Position numbers and translations under genes: made by a program. The notes beneath the pieces were generated by a model. The model saw nothing but the letters and a program-made list of their open reading frames with translations. It was not told the DNA's origin and did no database searches. 64,000 bases of DNA from the NCBI GenBank assembly GCA_039090855.1, contig CM077011.1, forward strand, positions 37,033,501-37,097,500, given 5' to 3'. Shown piece after piece: positions 12,395 through 24,574 of this stretch (position 1 is the stretch's first letter; each line of letters starts with the position of its first letter). The stretch is from Macrothele yani. Taxonomy: Eukaryota; Arthropoda; Arachnida; Araneae; Macrothelidae.

Positions 12395-12624
12395 TTAGAA
12401 GAATTCTTGATATCGTCATATCACGCATAAGTCACATTGAAAATTATAAGTGGTGGGATGTTTTGGTAGTGACTTCTACCTTTATCAGCCATGGAATGAA
12501 ACATGTGGTAAAAGCATCAGTAGTTCCATGGCTGATGAAGGCAGAAGTTGCTACTGAAACATCCCACCACTTATAATTTTCGACGTAACTTATATGTGAT
12601 ATGACAATATCAAGAATTCTTCTA
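12395..12624. repeat. 230-bp foldback (near-palindromic hairpin)
   Basis: The left arm starts TAGAAGAATTCTTGATATCG and the right arm ends with its near-perfect complement, CAAGAATTCTTCTA. Arms of about 105 bp surround a short centre near 12510. Both strands therefore give almost the same peptide (containing ENYKWWDV), which shows how well the arms match. It could be a foldback MITE or a small inverted duplication. No clear target duplication was found. Confidence 0.8.
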
Positions 12625-13962
12625 ATGTTCGCATAGCTTACTTCCAGGAAAGGTTTAAGCCCACACACATGTGTAGTTGTCCTCCTCTCTGCCATACACA
12701 TCTGTTAACATGAAGTAAACGATAAAAATGTGGTAGTCTGAGTAAAGATTAAAATTAGCGGTCGCCACTCGCCACGTGGCGACTGGATAAAATAAAATGT
12801 CCAGTAGAAAAAGTAACTTTAGTCGCCACGCTCAAAAATTTGCCTTTTTTCATTGCTAAAGAATTAATTTGCATTTTTTAAACGCTCCTGTAATAGGAAA
12901 TGTATTTTCAAATCATCCAACTCGCGCACGGTGAAAAACATCCCTTTCCTCCGCAAATAAGTGGGTACGATCTATTTATAGATTCACTCTTCAAGAACGG
13001 GGGGTGGCTGTTTGTTTTTCCAATTATGTTGGTGCACAAAGTGACCATATCAGGAATAGACACCTGTGGCTTTAGATGGAACTGTGGCATCACAACTCGC
13101 CTTCAGCAGCTCGTTTTTTAAAGTTAGGTTTCTCTGAAAATGCACGATTTTCCATTGCTTAGGCACTTCTTACTTATCATCAAATAAAATGGGCAAGCAT
13201 TTTCCCTTTTGTTTACAAAAAGAAATCAAAGGTAGAAAATCGAGACTTCACTTTCTGCGCCGCCTTTCATTCCACGCAGAGTCGCGTTTCCTTTGCACGT
13301 GTGGAGTTGGCTTTAAGCAAAATAAAAAAACAATTCTTGTCTGCCCCTTAATACAATAAACTGTTACTAAGGAATGGGTAAACACAAGTTTTTCAGCGAA
13401 ATTATATATAAAAAATCAGTACTGTATTGTTCACTCTGCTGTGATAGTCATTTTTACGGGTCACGGAAAAGGCAGATTCCATCACAGGCGGTATAAGTAC
13501 CGACTTTGAAATTTAATTTAGCTTTAAAAAAGCGGAAAAGAAAAAAACACTTTCCATATTGATTGGTTTCGAAGAACAGGCTGTTAGAAACAACAAAAAC
13601 TGTGCTTCACTAGAAACAACTTTTAAAATATGAAGTTGTTCTTTTTCACTATTACTGAAGCTATTAAAAACGAGAAACATAATCAGAAAAAATATAACAT
13701 AAGAATATAACCAGAAAAAGAAACGAAAGTGCATCTTGGGGTAAGAAAAATTTGAAATTTAGAAAACTACAGAACATTTCCATCCATTCTAAAACAATCA
13801 TTTTCAGGCGATTAACGGCATGAAAGATGCTCAAATTATATCGGACAAATGTCGTGACATTAAAAACATTCAATAAACAGTCCCAAAAATGTTTGAGGAA
13901 TGTTAGAACTTTGAAAACATGAAAATAAACTTTGTACAAATGATTGAATAACATTATTTCAT
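12625..13962. other. AT-rich sequence without recognised genes
   Basis: A locally GC-richer patch at about 12755-12830 contains repeated 'cgccac' words (gtcgccactcgccacgtggc). ORFs on both strands lack recognisable domains. Nothing further is supported. Confidence 0.4.
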
Positions 13963-14462
13963 AGATTTTTTATTTCCATAGTATATTTGATGTTTCCTGT
14001 ATTCCGTAGTGACTATGGAGAATTCGTAGCATTTGGAAGATCTGGGGTGGGCAAACAGGAAAAAATGACAAATCATTAAAATTCTACCAAAACAACGTTT
14101 TCTGAAGGGGAAAAAACCGACAACCAGATTTTTTATTTCCGTAGTATATTCAATGTTTCCTGTAATCCGCAGCGATCGATGATTTCCATAGTGACTGTGA
14201 AGAATTTGTAGCATTTGGAAGGTCTGAGATGGGCAAACAGGAAAAAATGACAAATTATTAAAATTCTACCAAAACAACGTTTTCTAAAGGGGAAAAAAAA
14301 AAAAACCCGACAACCAGATTTTTTATTTTTCCGTAGTATATTCGATGTTTCCCGTACTCCGCAGCGATTGATGATTTTTGTAGTGACTATAGAGAATTCG
14401 TAGTGTTTGGAAGGTCTGTAGTGGGCAAACAGGAAAAATGACAAATCATTAAAATTCTACCA
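13963..14462. repeat. Three-unit tandem repeat (units ~165-190 bp)
   Basis: Three consecutive units start near 13963, 14128 and 14318, each with 'ttttttatttccgtagtatatt'-like sequence. Each continues through 'gatgtttcc', an 'agaattcgtagcatttggaag' block, 'gtgggcaaacaggaaaaatgac' and 'aaaattctaccaaaac'. The units differ by small insertions and substitutions. The minus-strand ORFs here are shadows of the repeat. Confidence 0.85.
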
Positions 14463-15405
14463 AAACTGAACGTTTACCGGAAATAAAAAAGCTGACACTG
14501 GGTTCGAAAACCGGACAGAATCTGATGGAATCAGGATACTCTGGAAGTGTTCTTATTTTGTCATGACTATTTTTTCAACACCTGTGAAGGTTTATTAATG
14601 TTTTTAATGTAATATTTATTAGAACAACCCAGGAAATTACTGAATATTTCCTCTTAGTGGTCAGGAATCATTGCGAGTCTGTAAAATAAAGTGACCACGT
14701 TGGCATCACATTTCTCCCAATCTCAGCTGTATCACAAAATGATTCTGCTATAAGATATGAAATTCATTTTTGAAAGCTATACAGCCAGTTTTCATTTTGA
14801 CACCAAGAAGAACCTAACCAAAAATAAATGGAATGAAAAGGAAAAATTAGAAGAATGGAAGCAGCTTCGAAACATCATTTCTGAACATTTTTGACCATCA
14901 ATAACTCACTAAAAACTGCTAGAGAAACTAAAAGCAAGCAATTTTTTGTACATGAAGATCATAGCACAAATTGTTGAAATACTCAATACTGCTGACTGTT
15001 ATGCCAAGCAATGCAGAAGGTAAGAGAATGCAAGCATTATGGGCAATGTTCTTGATGACAAGACAATGCTCATGCAAAGAATGACTTTAGAAAATACAGC
15101 AAATTAAATAAAGTAAGCAAAAGTAAGTACTGCTTGAAAATTTTGACCCATCCACTGCTATCAATTTATGGTGGAGAGATTGTGAGATTTTTTTTTTTAT
15201 TTATTTATTTTTTTTTTTTTGTGAACATAGCGAGAGACCAAATAAAAATGATTAAATTATCTTTCCAATAAAAACTGTCTAGAAAATTTGGTTGATGTGG
15301 TTGAAGAAAAATATAACTTTTAAGATTATATTTATTCATTTAATTACACTGGACAATAGACAGTGTGCCCTTGTAACTACTAAGCTTAAATTTAACTATG
15401 TCTAA
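14463..15405. other. AT-rich sequence without recognised genes
   Basis: Contains a T-rich tract at 15188-15221. No coding or structural feature is recognised. Confidence 0.4.
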
Positions 15406-16021
15406 ACAGATACGTACGTTTATCTTGGACAGCAGATATCAAGTGAGGGTCACATTGATGAAGAAATTAATCGGCGTATAAAACTTGCCTGGAGAGCTTT
15501 TGGAAGAAACAGCATAATTTCCAAGAGCAATATGCCACTATGTCTTAAAAGAAAAGTGTTTGATCAATGCATCCTTCCAGTGCTTACGTATGGTGCAGAA
15601 ACGTGGACCTTAACCAAAAGAGACATACAAAGGCTGCAGACAACTCAATAAAACATGTACAGGTGCATGCTTGATGTTACCAGGAGAGATAAGAAGAGGA
15701 ACTCGTGGATCCAAAAAATGACATGAGTGGAAGACATCATGATCAGAGTTAAATCCCTGAAATGGCAATGGGCTGGACATACTACCAGAAGGACAGACCA
15801 TCGATGGACAGCCGAAATTTTAAATTGGATTTCAAGGGACAGGAAAAGACCCAGAAGAAGACCAGAAGAAGACCACATGGGAGATAGGTGGATGGAATTC
15901 GAAAGTATGCGGGAGTAACATGGAGGAGACTGGCACAAAACAGACCGTTGTGGAAGAAACTTGGGGAGACCTTCGTCCAGCAGTGGATTGATAATGGTTG
16001 ACAATGATGATGATGATGATG
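15406..16021 (+). mobile_element. 5'-truncated RTE fragment (copy 3, dead)
   Basis: Matches the last ~600 bp of the RTE elements at 4680 and 60548, from the 'tacgttTatcttggacagcag' block to the (GAT)n tail. The encoded C-terminus is broken: a stop replaces the residue after the ...LQTTQ block, another stop follows near 15725, and a small duplication of 'agaagaccagaag' occurs near 15860. Truncation at the 5' side with an intact 3' tail fits incomplete target-primed reverse transcription. Confidence 0.85.
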
Positions 16022-16719
16022 AAATAAACGAAAGGTATACAGTGCAGTGATAAAATGTGTATACAACACGAAATTGCCGTAAGGAAAGTGGCCACCAGAT
16101 TTTGTCCATCCACTGGCCAATGGCCACATGAAAAAATCACCAATTTTAATCTTCAAGTCTGAGAGACCAGACGTGGGTTGATATGTGACAAACATAAGAC
16201 CAGGGCTGTTAAGGGTTAAAAAAAATTGTTTTTGCTTGGATGTCATGTCATATTTTGCTTCGGCAATGCCAAGAATATTTTAAAAATTAATGTAGAATCT
16301 TTTAAATTGCCGTCATGTTTGTGGATTTCTTATCTTCTGATGCGAACTATCAACCAATATTGCATGACTTATATAAAAATAGTTATTAGCTGAAAGTTTT
16401 ATGAGTAATGAAGTACAATTTTTTAGCATCTATATATATTTTTTCTTTACATAGGCTCTTTTAGAACCAAGCCACAGAATAAATGTAATACCCAATTTTT
16501 CAATTAATTTGAAATTTATCCTATCAATAATTCTTCATTTAGGAATTTTACAGGTAGTGGTAAATTCAGAATTGAACATATTTCTATATTTCTTTCTATT
16601 AGGATTCTGGATTTATAACATAATATTTTGCTGCTTAATTGTAAAGACTCTATAGCCTATTGTTTTTGTACTATTATAACACTTTCATTTTTTATGGTTT
16701 GTATATTTCCAATAGAGAG

Positions 16720-16897
16720 TGAAAAAAAATGGGACTTCAGATTGCATTTGGCAAAAACTTTAAAAAAGCCAGAGCAACTGCTGACTGTTTATTATGTAAT
16801 TTATCTATCCATCCATTTAATGCTTTGAAGTCTGTGTAGGCCCCTTGCTACTTCTAGTTTTTTCTTTAATTAATGAACCAGATATAGGAATGCACAT
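16720..16897 (-). pseudogene. Pogo/Tigger transposase fragment, part distal to the PLE-A insertion
   Basis: On the minus strand this reads CIPISGSLIKEKTRSSKG and, further on, FKALNGWIDK. These match the CENP-B type helix-turn-helix of Tigger/pogo transposases, typically xIPISGPxLxEKA followed by FxASxGWLxRF. It is the direct continuation of the frame at 29675-29900, separated from it by the 12.8-kb PLE-A insertion. The ATGTGCATTCCT codons are present on both sides as the target duplication. Stops appear soon after, so the gene is dead. Confidence 0.6.
16886..16897. repeat. 12-bp target site duplication, left side of PLE-A insertion
   Basis: AGGAATGCACAT here is repeated exactly at 29675-29686. 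The two copies bracket the PLE-A palindrome. They lie at the point where the pogo transposase frame is interrupted, which supports a single insertion event. Confidence 0.75.
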
Positions 16898-17679
16898 TAC
16901 GCACGTATTTCTCGATGTATCGAGATTTAAAAAAACATGTTGTACATACGTTATTTTTTCAGGTAGAACCATTTAATGGTGGTTTTAACTGCTGCAACTT
17001 TTTACATGTTATATTTCCTTTGAGTGAAAAGCAATTTCTTGGTTGGAAGTTATTAATATTCGCTGCGAATATATATTGCGGTAATCGAATGCGCTTCAAA
17101 GAAAAATCTTTCACTTACCTCTCGGTTGTAGTTGGTCGATGTTCAAATCTTTGCACTGTTGTTCTCATCAAGTTCTTGGGTGTAGGCTTTTTTTGACTAA
17201 CTTCAAGAAGTCCGCACGTTTCTTGAGTAGGATATACTTTTTAGTTGAACTACGGGAGGCACACGAAGACAAAGCATATGTGAAAATTACGTTGGAAAAC
17301 TTGAAAAGTGGAAAAATGAATCACACGTAAAAATATTTGTATGAGGAATTGCAATCACCAAAAAACTTCGTCAGACTTCTTGAATGTATTGTCCGATGCA
17401 TTTCGGCAGATCTGTCTGCCATCTTTTGGGACCTCTGGTCGTCTGTTCTCTCTGCAGTTTACGTTGAATATGCGATGTGCTCAGTTTGGGAATCTTTGTG
17501 TGTTATACGTCATCGGATGTGTTGTGTTGCTACTCCTATGATTTGAAGACTCGTGGTTTTTTTGTTTTGTTTTTATGTCTGCATGTTAGCATTGTTTTTG
17601 TTCTGTTTGCCTTCCCATTTTTTGTTCTCTTCTTCTATCAGTATCTTCCATGGAATTGGCATTTCTACTCCCCTACTAA

Positions 17680-17962
17680 TGTTGCAGTTGGTTGTTTTTC
17701 GTTTTTTCAATTACGATTGCTTCGGCGAAATGGATGGTCTTTTCTGTTGGCTGTACGCCGAAAATTTCAATATTTTCAAACTTCGGCATTGTGTTATTTC
17801 TTATGCAATATTGTACAAGTGCTGTTTTTCCCTCCTTTTTTTCCCCAGTTCTTCATATGTTGTGTCAATCTTGTTTTTAATTTGTTTCTTGTGCTTCCTA
17901 TGTATTTCACTCTATTGTTGTTGTTGGTTGGCTTAATTGGAATGCTATATACTTCTGCACTG
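17680..17962 (-). pseudogene. PLE-A GIY-YIG endonuclease domain, left arm
   Basis: Minus-strand translation gives VYSIPI, then KYIGSTRNKLKTRLTQH, then FAEAIVIEKTKNN. These correspond to the GIY motif, the YIG motif with the downstream catalytic Arg, and the metal-binding Glu of GIY-YIG nucleases. In Penelope-like elements this domain follows the reverse transcriptase and cuts the insertion site. A one-base frameshift lies in the A-rich stretch after KNWGKKGG. The right-arm counterpart is at 28675-28960. Confidence 0.75.
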
Positions 17963-18107
17963 TCCAATAGTTTTGTTTTTTCTCTGTTATTGATTATTAT
18001 ATTCTTGTAGTCTTTTACTGAAATTTCAATATCTAGATGTTTTTTTGCATTCCTTTGTGATTACATTTGTAACCTGTTTTATGTATTGAAATTTACCACA
18101 ATATTTT

Positions 18108-18235
18108 ATTGTGGAATAGCTTTTTTTACGGGTCTTATAGAGGTTATTTTTCATCAAAGTTGGTTGTCAAATTTTCGAACTAAAGCCTAGTTCGTCATCA
18201 GGACTATGTCACTGGAGTAGTTGCTATTCCACAAT
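18108..18235 (-). ncRNA. Candidate hammerhead-like ribozyme core within PLE-A left arm
   Basis: On the minus strand CTGATGA (18195-18201) is followed by a hairpin with a GAACTA/TAGTTC stem, then GAAA (18173-18176). That is the order of hammerhead core elements (CUGANGA, stem II, GAAA). A 13-bp inverted repeat, ATTGTGGAATAGC, encloses the segment (18108-18120 and 18223-18235) and could form a closing stem. Penelope-like elements are known to carry hammerhead ribozymes. One extra base sits between CTGATGA and the stem, and I could not place stem III and the cleavage site convincingly. This is only a candidate. Confidence 0.3.
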
Positions 18236-20040
18236 CACTATGAATAGAGGTGCCATAAATGCATTTACAACAATATTTTATATTTTGCTTGGTTTTATTT
18301 TTAGGATGTTTATACATGTAAATTACTTTTTTGACATCTGAGGTGGTATATCCAAATTTTTTGGCTGTTGTTGTTATCCATTGAAGTTCTTTTTCCTTGA
18401 AAAAGTTATTGCTGGAATGTGTGAATGCTCTATGCACTAAACTTCTGATTGCCGATATTTTATATGCCTTTGGATGGTATGAGTTTGCAGGTATAAGTAT
18501 CGGCACGTAGGTGGGTTTTCTATACACATGGTATTTGCAGGATGTTTGAGTTTTTATTATTGTAATATCTAAGAAATTAATCAAAGTTTCATTTTCTGAT
18601 TCCACTGTAAAGTTGATACTTGGATATTTTTCACAGAAAACTTTTTTCAGCTTATCTAATTCTAAAGAACTGGTATTCCAAAAGAGTAGTGTCTCGTCGA
18701 CGTATCTTCCTTAGAAAAGCACTTTGTCTTTATATTTGTTAAGGACTTCTTCTATTTTCTGTAATACAACCTCTGCAAGTAAAGAAGATAGTGGGGAGCC
18801 CATTGGTGCTCCATACTTCTGTCTGTATATTCTACAGTTAAATTGAAAGAAGTTGTTGTGATATATATATATGTTAATAGGTCTATATTTCTTTAACTTC
18901 CAATTTTTGGAAAGTATTATTGTTATAAAGTCTTTCTGCTATGATATCAATAGCTGTCAAGACAGGAATACTCTGAAACATCGAAACAACATCCAAGCTG
19001 GTCATGATTGGTGGGTTGGAGTCAAATTGGATTGTCTTTATTTTATTTATTAAGTCAAATGAACTATGTAAGGTAATAATATTTTTCATACATATTGGTG
19101 CAAGTATTTTATATAAATACTTTTCTAGGTTGATTAGTGGAGCATTAGTTTTGGAAACTATGACATGTACTGGTTCTGCTGGTTTGTGGGTTTTCAGCTT
19201 TCCGAAAATCTTTGGGATACCTGGTTGAATTGGTGGATAAACCGATGTCAGTCTTGGAGCTAAACAACTGAGATTTTTTAATTGTGACAATTTTGTCAAA
19301 AGTTTATTTGTTAAATCTCTTTGGACTTCTTCTATATTTAGTTCTTGCATTGCTGATATCATTTTTTCATTATAAGCTGTATTATCTAGGATATGTACTT
19401 GTTTGGTCTTATCTGCTTCAACAATTTTTAAGTTGGGGTTGTTTCTTAAAGCTAACAGTTCTTTTCTTTCATATTTATACATATTATCACCAAAATCCTT
19501 AAAAGACAAAGCCTTATATCTTTTAATTGAATCCATTAGTTTAAATCTGATGGAGTTTTGCTTCAAGGTCTCGAAATTTGACACAATTTGTTCTAATTGT
19601 CGGATGCATTTCTCTGTGGTTTCTAACATTGCTGGAGGAGCAAATTTAATGCCTCCATTTAGTGCCTTTTGTTAGATTGGTTAATTATTCAGATGAGTTG
19701 TTTATATGTTCTGGTTGGGATACATGAACATTTCTTTGTTTTGTTTCTTTTTTGCCTTTTTCTTCTAATAACTTCTCTAATTTGGAAAATAATCTTTGTG
19801 AATCTCTTATCTCTTGTTTTTCAAGTCTTTGGAAAAGGTTACACATAATTTTGCTTTCCTTTGTTGTTGTTGTCGCATTTTCGATGTTGTCTTGTAGTCT
19901 GAAGTACCAAGAATAGCATTTGGCATATAATCTATATATAGTACTTCTTTTATTCTTAATTTCTGCTCATCTTTTTAAATTGCAGTTTGTTATAATCCTT
20001 TGATCCTATTTGCTTAGAGATCTACTTGGTTATTCTCAAA
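18170..20040 (-). pseudogene. PLE-A reverse transcriptase, left arm (broken)
   Basis: Minus-strand Penelope-like reverse transcriptase in pieces. The N-terminal and finger region (18883-19629) includes EADKTKQVHILD, PGIPKIFGKLKTHKP and the catalytic block TSLDVVSMFQSIP. Beyond a break come APMGSPLSSLLAE and RYVDETLLFW, then NFLDITIIKTQTSCKYHVYRKPTYVP and HSSNNFFKEKELQW (18204-18605). The third RT motif reads YVDE where the family normally has YVDD, and a stop lies just before it. The same two oddities occur in the right arm. It is followed downstream by the GIY-YIG domain at 17680-17962. Confidence 0.8.
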
Positions 20041-20042
20041 TA

Positions 20043-21584
20043 CACTGGTGTGCAAAAATTAAGGACGAAGAGCAGAAATTAGCATAACAGCAGAACAAGC
20101 AAGCAAAACTTACCGAAAGACCACTCAGGAGATAGACTAGGGTCCGGTACAGTAGGGCATACTCATATGTGCAGCATGACGTGGGATCGGGAGTGTCGGA
20201 AGCACACGGGCGGTATACGCTCAGCAATTTGGTGAAAGCTATTGCACTGTGTACATCGGTTTGAACGGCGTCGAGTTGCTGCCAACGTGTGATATGGCCA
20301 ACAGGCAATCCAGTAGACGACATCTGGATGACTTTACCGGAGGTCACGTCATTGGGAAGTTGGAAGAAGGTCGAAGTGTGACTAAAGTGACCGAAGGAGT
20401 TCGGGATCGCTCACAGCATCGTTTCACGAGCTTGTAGAGCATTTCAAATGACAGGAACAGCTGTCCGAGAGTTTAGCAGCGGTCGTGTACGAGCAACTGC
20501 GGCGGCGGACGACCGGTATACTGTCCTACAGGCGAGAAGAGACAGACGGCAGCCAGCGGGAGAAATCGCAAGGCATATGCAACAGCCAACTGGACGTCTT
20601 ATCACATTTTACCGTGGCCAGGAGACTGCCCATAGGTGGTCTATTTGCATGATGACCAGTACGTGTGTGCCATTAACGCCTGCTCATCGGAGACGGTGGT
20701 TTCTGTGGTGCCAGGAACACAAGAACTGGACACATCAGCAATGGGGTCGAGTTCTCTTTACGGATGAGAGCCGATTTAGTCTGGCGAGCGATTCTGGACG
20801 TATACACATCTGGAGAGAGCAGGGAACACGCAATCACACCTCCAACATCATCGAAAGGGACCGGTTTGGAAGTGGCGGAGTTCTTGTTTGGGGCGGTATC
20901 ATGCTTGGTAGCCGTACTGACCTCCACATCTTCCAAGGAGGTTCAGTCACTGGTGTCCGCTATTGTACCGAAGTTCTCCTGCCTCACGTGCGTCTGTTTA
21001 GAGGTGCTGTGGGTCCTGAGTTCCTCTTCATGGACGACAAAGCTACACCTCATCGTACAGTGGCTGTCGCAGAGCTGTTGGAGTGTGAAGATATTCAACA
21101 CATGGATTGGCCCACAAGGTCCTCAGACCTAAATCCAATCGAACATGTGTGGGACCTTCTCGGGAGACACTCGGCAGCACGTCACCAGCCATCAGCAACG
21201 ATTCCGCAGCTGCGATTGCCGCTACAAGGGGAATGGGCCGCGATGCCTCAACAGCTCCTTGACAACCTCGTCCTCAGCATGGACAGACATTGCAAATCCT
21301 GCAATGCAGTCAGGGGTGATCATATCCCCTACTAAAGACTGTCACATTTTTCTTAGCAACCGCCTGTCACATGAACGTTTCTGTCTTCTGTCCAGTTGCG
21401 CTCAAAGCTACCTTTTCAATAAAGTGCCTTTGTATCCTTTGGATTCCTTGTTTGGATGGTTTTGCCTCCTTGTCCCATATTTTTACAACTTGGGGATCTT
21501 ATGGTATGATTTGAGTCGATGTGGAGCACTTCTGCACAACGTTACATTCGAAAAACCGTCTCGTCCTTAATTTTTGCACCCGTG
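20043..21584 (+). mobile_element. Tc1-like DNA transposon inserted in PLE-A left arm
   Basis: Terminal inverted repeats begin CACTGGTGTGCAAAAATTAA on the left and end with the complement TTAATTTTTGCACCCGTG on the right. They are flanked by TA at 20041-20042 and 21585-21586, the Tc1/mariner target duplication. The opposite PLE-A arm preserves the uninterrupted site (ctcaaaTAtttcgg near 21730-21745), which fixes both ends. It carries a broken transposase gene. Confidence 0.9.
20294..21335 (+). pseudogene. Tc1 transposase (DD34E), frameshifted
   Basis: The transposase would bind the terminal repeats and cut and paste the element. The N-terminal start MANRQSSRRHLDDFTGG leads into a helix-turn-helix region, then the frame shifts near 20402. 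The main frame (20448-21335) holds TPAHRRRWFLWC, VLFTDESRFSL (first Asp), FLFMDDKATPH (second Asp) and SSDLNPIEHVWD (Glu). Thirty-four residues lie between the second Asp and the Glu, the DD34E spacing of Tc1. A second disturbance at about 20608-20665 looks like two compensating frameshifts. The catalytic triad is intact but the protein is not continuous, so this copy is probably inactive. Confidence 0.85.
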
Positions 21585-21648
21585 TATTTCGGAATAACGC
21601 TCATATCTCTGCAATTCACTAAAATATTGAGTTGATTTTCTTCTCTTT

Positions 21649-21677
21649 GTAATTTTGTTCCCAATCTACTAAATAAT
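21649..21677. other. Spacer at the centre of the PLE-A palindrome
   Basis: Twenty-nine bases without dyad symmetry separate TTCTTCTCTTT (left arm end) from AAAGAGAAGAA (right arm start). It is the head-to-head junction of the two element copies. Confidence 0.8.
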
Positions 21678-21702
21678 AAAGAGAAGAAAACTCAATTGTT
21701 TA

Positions 21703-22907
21703 GTGAATTGCAGATATATGAGCGTTATTCCGAAATATTTGAGAATAACAAATAGATCTCTAAGCAAACATGATCAAACGATTATAACAAACTGCAATTT
21801 AAAAAGATTAAGAGCAAAAATTAAGAATAAAAGAAGTACTATATATAAATTACATGCCAAATGCTATTCTTGGTACTTCAGACTACAAGACAACCGAAAA
21901 TACGACAACAACATCAACAAAGGAAAACGAAATTATGTGTAACCTTTTCCAAAGACTTGAAAAACAAGAGATAAGAGATTCACAAAGATTATTTTCCAAA
22001 TTAGCGAAATTATTAGAAGAAAAAAGCAAAAAAGAAACAAAACAAAGAAATTTTCATGTATCCCAACCAGAACATATAAACAACTCATCTGAAGAATTAA
22101 CACCAATCCAACAAAGAGCACTAAATAGAGGCATTAAATTTGCTCCTCCAGCAATGTTAGAAACCAAAGAGAAATACATCCCACAATTAGAACAAATTGT
22201 GTCAAATTTCATGATCTTGAAGCAAAACTCCATCAGATTTAAACTAATGGATTCAATTAAAAGATATAAGGCTTTGTCTTCTAAGGATTCTGGTGATAAT
22301 ATGTATAAATATGAAAGAAAAGAACTGTTAGCTTGAAGAAACAACCCCAACTTAAGAATTGCTCAAGCAGATAAGACCAAACAAGTACATATCCTAGATA
22401 ATACAGCTTACAATGAAAAAATGATATCAGCAATGCAAGAAATAAATATAGAAGAAGTCCAAAGAGATTTAACAAATAAACTTTTGACAAAATTGTCACA
22501 ATTAAAAAATCACAGTTGTTTAGCTCCAAGACTGACTTTGGTTTATCCACCAATTCAACCAGGTATCCCAAAGATTTTCAGAAAGCTAAAAACCCACAAA
22601 CCAGCAGAACCAGTATGTGTCATAGTTTCTAAAACTAATGCTCCACTAATCAACCTAGAAAAGTATTTATATAAAATATTTGCACCAATATGTATGAAAA
22701 ATAATTATACCTTACATAGTTCATTTGACTTAATAAATAAAATAAAGACAATCCAATTTGACTCCAACCCACCAATCATGACCAGCTTGGATGTTGTTTC
22801 GATGTTTCAGAGTATTCCTGTCTTGACAGCTATTGACATCATAGCAGAAAGACTTTACAACAATAATACTTTCCAAAAATTGGAAGTTAAAGAAATAATA
22901 GACCTAT

Positions 22908-22950
<43 letters not shown>
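21703..22950 (+). pseudogene. PLE-A reverse transcriptase, right arm, 5' portion
   Basis: Same protein as the left-arm copy, on the plus strand. The N-terminal basic region (21703-21942) passes by frameshift into a Glu/Lys-rich segment (21854-22336) with ELTPIQQRALNRGIKFAPP. An in-frame TGA at 22334-22336 sits where the left arm codes Leu. It then continues (22421-22984) through KLKTHKPAEP and TSLDVVSMFQSIP to LEVKEIIDLL. There a (CA)n tract and PLE-B interrupt it. The rest of the protein resumes at about 27931. Confidence 0.8.
22913..22950. repeat. (CA)n(TA)n microsatellite at PLE-B left junction
   Basis: An expanded CA tract followed by TATATATATA replaces the short 'aacatatatatat' seen in the left arm (18860-18880) and right of PLE-B (27930-27945). 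It probably grew from the target duplication of PLE-B. Confidence 0.8.
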
Positions 22951-22951
<1 letters not shown>

Positions 22952-24574
22952 TCTATTAAGAGACTGAAGCAAAAAAATTTTTGACTCACACCAAGTACAA
23001 CATAGAAAAGGTTATGTATTGACCGGTGTGAGTAAAAGAGAAAAATAAAACAACTGAATGTAGAAAATGTCGAGAATACTGAGCCTTGGCTTTATCAAGG
23101 ACCAGCAAAAACTCTGCATTTTCTCACTTCCACTAAGACCTATTTGGAAATGGGTTTCTGCAAAGTCATAGATGCAAGTAATAAGCCCACCAAAAAAATT
23201 TTTTTTTAAATATATATTTTAAAGAATATATATAAATGTCATGACCTCCGCAGAGTTGCATGACCAAGCTTTAGTTAACAATTTAGCTAGCATCCATAAC
23301 TTTCCTGGCCCGACCCATGCTCTTCATCTGTTACTATTAAACAGAAAGAAGAAGATTATAGAAAACTCAAGTTGTAAGAGTGACATAATAAATCAGAAAT
23401 AATGTTCAGCAATAACAAATTACCAAGTTCGCCTGAGAGAGAATTTAAACCTGAATAGCAATACAAAAGTATTACAAATTCTTAACATTGCAATAAAAAA
23501 GGAGATATTAATTTTTCAAAACACAGATTCTTGAAAGAAAACTGGATTATAAAAACCCCCTACTCCACAACTTCTGACAACACAAAAACGAGAATATAAT
23601 AAAGACAATAATTAATTAAAGAAACGCATTGTGAAGGTTATATGACATGAACAATTAGTTGCAATATGTACAAAGTATTTCAGAAGTGCTTTAAGTGCAT
23701 AATTAAGTAGTTATTAAGAACTTAACTACATTGAAAACACAGCGCAAATTACAAGAACAATGAAACAGCCGGCTGTTTGGCCTTAGTTCCCTAAAAAAGG
23801 CAAAAAGTTACCCAGAAAAGAAAGAGTTAAAATCCGCAAAAAAGTTAATAGACTTGCCAGTGACTAAAAGCTGAAAGCAAAAAACGAAAAAAAGTACAAG
23901 AAGTTCAATCATTGAACTTGGAAATCCCAAAATCATTGAACTTGGAAATCCCAAAACCCAAAGACAATGAAGAGAGCTTACCTCTTATGCAACTGAACTC
24001 CCTCCATTCTTGAGGAAACATGGCCGAACTTTTAAACCCAAACTTCCAAACCCCCTGCCATTCCCTAGTCGCTGGGGGCAGTGTGGGTGGGGCTGAAGGC
24101 CTCCACACACTGAAAAATCCTACTCGCGGAGATTTTAACTAGAGAAAAAAATATATAATTAAGATTGTGGACCTGTATGATCAGAAAGAGCAGAATTAAC
24201 TCTCCAGAATACATGAGAAATATTATGAAATACACAAGTAGTGTATTTAATAATCTTTGCATGTATTTAATCACCTTAGTGAGCATCTGTAGACTATTCA
24301 GAATCCTATTAATTTTAATGTTAGTTTTACTATTTTTAGTATAGCTATTCTAGTGAGCAAATAACTAGTTTTCTTTTATATTTATTTTTATTTTCTTTTA
24401 TAAAAAGATTTTTAAGCTTTTTTGTGATTTTGTCTATATTATTTAATTTTTTATTTTTAATATGACCTTCTTATCCATAGCACTAAGGTTCCTTATTGTA
24501 GTTAATAGGCATCCTCTAGCCAACTTCCAAAAGGCTTTCATTGGTCAGAATCATATTATTAACTGCATAGAAAA

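Noticed and set aside
22913..22950. CRISPR-like or regulatory repeat at the CA tract
   Set aside because: Plain dinucleotide microsatellite at an insertion junction.
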